The position numbers and the translations under genes are program-made. A stretch of DNA of 13,587 bases from assembly GCA_947623645.1 (NCBI GenBank), contig CANQHK010000019.1:1-13587 (forward strand). The letters are read 5' to 3'. The notes below the pieces were generated by a model that made no database searches, had not been told where the DNA came from, and saw nothing but the letters and a program-made list of their open reading frames with translations. Of the stretch, positions 11,907-13,587 are shown piece after piece. Every line of letters starts with the position of its first letter. Position 1 is the first letter of the stretch. The stretch is from an uncultured Bacilli bacterium. GTDB taxonomy: Bacteria; Bacillota_I; Bacilli_A; RF39; UBA660.

Positions 11907-13174
11907 TGCGCGATAATCGTTTAAGTCGACAATTACTGGCTATTATTTTATTTCTTATTGCAACAATTTTCTTTTTTCTAGGATTTCTTTTACCAAGACA
12001 AATGATGCCGATTTACGAAAAAAATCTTTATAATTATTTGCGTCAACCCCTAGATTTTATTGATGAAGATATTTCCAAGATGAAAAATCAAGAAATTGGA
12101 TATGTTTACATTTATAATGGAAATATTGTAGTTAGTGATAATTTTAAAGATGTAGTAGAAACCTCTAATATCAAAGAAGTTTTACAAAAAATCAAGACAA
12201 AATATGGAAAATTTCGAATTAGCAAAGACACCTATTATTATTATACAGATAGTAATCAATCGATTACAAGAATTAGTATAACCAATGATAATTATATTAA
12301 AAATGCACAAATTGATGCAATACATAACTTCTTTCCTATTATTCTAATAACGGTAGGTCTGATATCTCTTGCTTTAATTCTTTGGTCTCTTTCAATTGTT
12401 AAAAAATTAGAATTTTTAAAACAAAAAGTAGATCATTTTGAAGATGATGATTTTCCTCATCAAATAACGCATAAATATAATAATGCTAGTGAAATACAAA
12501 CTTTAGAAACAGCTCTAGAAGATATGCGAATTTCTATGAAAAATGAGGAAGAATATCGGAATCAGATGTATCAAAATATATCCCATGATTTTAAAACACC
12601 TCTCACTGTAATAAAATCTTATGTGGAAGCCATTGAAGATGGCGCTTTAGATTCTCAAGAAGGCTTGAATGTTATTCAAGAACAAACTGATAAGTTAGAA
12701 CAAAAAGTACACTCCTTACTGTATTTAAATAAACTTGATTATATGAAAGAATTGAAAGTAAAAGATTTAGAGCTTGTAGATATCGAAAAAATCATTTCTT
12801 CAGCAGTGGAAAAATTTAAGTATCGAAGAAAAGATATAACTTTCCAAATTCATATTGATAAAAATGTTAAGTATTATGGTACAGAAGATTTTTGGGAAAC
12901 GGTCATCGATAATATTTTAAATAATTTCTTAAGATATGCAGAACATGTTATCAAGATTACGGTCAAAAAAGATAAGATTGTTTTGTATAACGATGGAGAA
13001 AATATTGATGATGAGTTACTAGAAAGTATTTTTGTTCCTTTTCGAAAAGGAATGAAAGGAGAATTTGGATTGGGACTTTCTATTGTTAAGAAAACATTAC
13101 AATATATGAATTATGATATACAAATTAAAAATCATAGAAAGGTAGGTGTTTCCTTTATTATAGAGAAGGATTAG
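11903..13174 (+). CDS. Sensor histidine kinase
   Basis: This 423-residue membrane kinase has TM1 (about 10-31), an outer sensor loop of about 110 residues, TM2 (143-165), a linker coil, then a HisKA domain with the phospho-accepting H228 in NISHDFKTPL. The HATPase domain has the N-box DNILNNFLRYA (336-346), G1 region YNDGENI (362-368) and G2 GEFGLGLSIVKK (386-397). In G1 the usual D-x-G reads N-D-G, with N363 at the place of the canonical Asp, a variant seen in other Firmicutes kinases. The outer loop is rich in Tyr, Asn and Lys and resembles no sensor domain that I recognise. The gene overlaps the regulator by 4 bases (ATGA). ATG 11906 would shorten it by one residue. Confidence 0.94.
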   Translation: MMRDNRLSRQLLAIILFLIATIFFFLGFLLPRQMMPIYEKNLYNYLRQPLDFIDEDISKMKNQEIGYVYIYNGNIVVSDNFKDVVETSNIKEVLQKIKTKYGKFRISKDTYYYYTDSNQSITRISITNDNYIKNAQIDAIHNFFPIILITVGLISLALILWSLSIVKKLEFLKQKVDHFEDDDFPHQITHKYNNASEIQTLETALEDMRISMKNEEEYRNQMYQNISHDFKTPLTVIKSYVEAIEDGALDSQEGLNVIQEQTDKLEQKVHSLLYLNKLDYMKELKVKDLELVDIEKIISSAVEKFKYRRKDITFQIHIDKNVKYYGTEDFWETVIDNILNNFLRYAEHVIKITVKKDKIVLYNDGENIDDELLESIFVPFRKGMKGEFGLGLSIVKKTLQYMNYDIQIKNHRKVGVSFIIEKD

Positions 13175-13196
13175 GCAAATTTCGCTTAATCCTTTT
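13166..13196 (+). terminator. Rho-independent terminator of the two-component operon
   Basis: AAGGATTAGGC (13166-13176) pairs with GCTTAATCCTT (13184-13194), 11 bp with one G-U and a 7-nt loop, followed by a T-rich tail. It overlaps the kinase stop codon. Confidence 0.8.
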
Positions 13197-13236
13197 GTAT
13201 ATTTTTTAGAATTTATAGGAAAAATAGAAATAGGAC

Positions 13237-13265
13237 TTGCAATTTCTTTTATTTTGTACTATAAT
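13237..13265 (+). promoter_or_regulatory. Promoter of tRNA-Arg
   Basis: TTGCAA (13237-13242), 17-nt spacer and a perfect TATAAT (13260-13265). The predicted start is about 15 bases upstream of the mature tRNA end. Confidence 0.75.
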
Positions 13266-13286
13266 TTTAATCGTATAAAAAAAGAC

Positions 13287-13363
<77 letters not shown>

Positions 13364-13375
13364 TTTTAAAATAAA

Positions 13376-13400
13376 CTCGGGCTTTCTAGTTCGAGCTTTT
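13376..13400 (+). terminator. Possible terminator after tRNA-Arg
   Basis: CTCGG (13376-13380) pairs with TCGAG (13391-13395), 5 bp including one G-U, followed by CTTTTATT. Weak but well placed. Confidence 0.4.
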
Positions 13401-13431
13401 ATTATGTGCATTTCCACAAGAAATTAAAAAT

Positions 13432-13464
13432 GTGACCGAAAAGTGACCGAAAAGTGACCGAAAG
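13432..13464 (+). repeat. Three tandem 11-bp direct repeats (GTGACCGAAAA)
   Basis: Units at 13432-13442, 13443-13453 and 13454-13464 read GTGACCGAAAA, GTGACCGAAAA and GTGACCGAAAG. The array ends two bases before a strong -35. The period is close to one helical turn, so proteins bound to each unit would lie on one face of the DNA. It is probably an operator for the following gene. Confidence 0.9.
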
Positions 13465-13466
13465 CC

Positions 13467-13495
13467 TTGATAAAATTTTTATAATTGTTTATAAT
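13467..13495 (+). promoter_or_regulatory. Promoter of the AlbA_2-like gene
   Basis: TTGATA (13467-13472), 17-nt spacer, perfect TATAAT (13490-13495). The direct repeats lie immediately upstream of the -35. Confidence 0.75.
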
Positions 13496-13513
13496 AATAT
13501 CAGGTGATAGTTT

Positions 13514-13587
13514 ATGTATATAGAATCTGAAACAGTAGAATTAAAACAAGAACTTACTAAAAATATAAAAAAGGAAATTGTTGCATT
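13514..13587 (+). CDS. AlbA_2 (Schlafen-like) DNA-binding protein, N-terminal part
   Basis: The frame starts at ATG 13514, with AGGTGAT (13502-13508) upstream, and runs off the window after 24 codons. The sequence IESETVELKQELTKNIKKEIVA matches the beginning of AlbA_2-domain proteins, which usually start with E-x-x-x-[VL]-E-[FLY]-K and continue into a conserved [FL]-N-T-x-G-G segment just beyond the edge. Such proteins are annotated as putative DNA-binding or transcriptional regulators, often with a C-terminal winged helix or ATP-binding region, and are frequent on accessory DNA. The domain call rests on a short segment. Regulation by the direct repeats is inferred from their position. Confidence 0.7.
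   Translation, partial: MYIESETVELKQELTKNIKKEIVA

Noticed and set aside
13432..13464. Triple direct repeat as a short CRISPR array or as coding repeat (VTEK)
   Set aside because: Units are 11 bp with no spacers, so not CRISPR. The 11-bp period breaks any reading frame, so it is not a coding repeat here.

Overview
The window is strongly AT-rich DNA from a low-GC Gram-positive bacterium (Firmicutes/Bacilli or a close gut relative). The evidence is the dgkA-era-yqzL-recO gene order, AAGGAGG-type ribosome binding sites, sigma-A-like promoters, a YtrA-type GntR regulator and OmpR-type two-component genes. TGA is used as an ordinary stop (recO, gntR, the response regulator), so this is genetic code 11 and not a Mycoplasma.

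Layout. 1-970: decayed phage or mobile-element cargo, the C-terminal tail of a RhuM-family gene and a broken KilA-N gene. 1157-3316: the conserved cluster dgkA, era, yqzL (27 codons) and recO. 3322-5985: a large YfhO-family membrane protein, closed by a strong terminator. 6158-9406: a self-contained operon (promoter with overlapping dyads, ABC ATPase, ABC-2 permease with a large outer domain, GntR repressor, terminator). 9407-10385: about 980 bases without an ordinary gene but full of structure. 10386-11105: yebC. 11250-13174: a response regulator/histidine kinase pair. 13287-13363: tRNA-Arg(UCU). From 13514: the start of an AlbA_2/Schlafen-like DNA-binding gene, preceded by three 11-bp direct repeats.

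The most interesting stretch is 9504-10264. It looks like a type I toxin-antitoxin locus. A strong forward promoter leads to a GTG-started hydrophobic peptide of 20 residues with a basic tail. A convergent promoter (TTGATA-17-TATACT) drives a predicted antisense RNA of about 80 nt, which ends at a GC-rich hairpin plus T-run just past the peptide stop codon. The 5' leader and 3' UTR of the toxin mRNA can pair over 14 nt, and the antisense RNA would compete for the same 3' segment. A second, degenerate copy retains the peptide frame and an antisense promoter. A third copy retains both convergent promoters but no peptide. I recognise no named family for this peptide. The assignment rests on architecture and internal comparison of the copies, not on homology.

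Other points worth a look are the iteron-like triple repeat beside the promoter of the last gene, a perfect 12-bp inverted repeat holding an orphan Shine-Dalgarno sequence upstream of the two-component pair, and a Cys4 cluster in the ABC permease.
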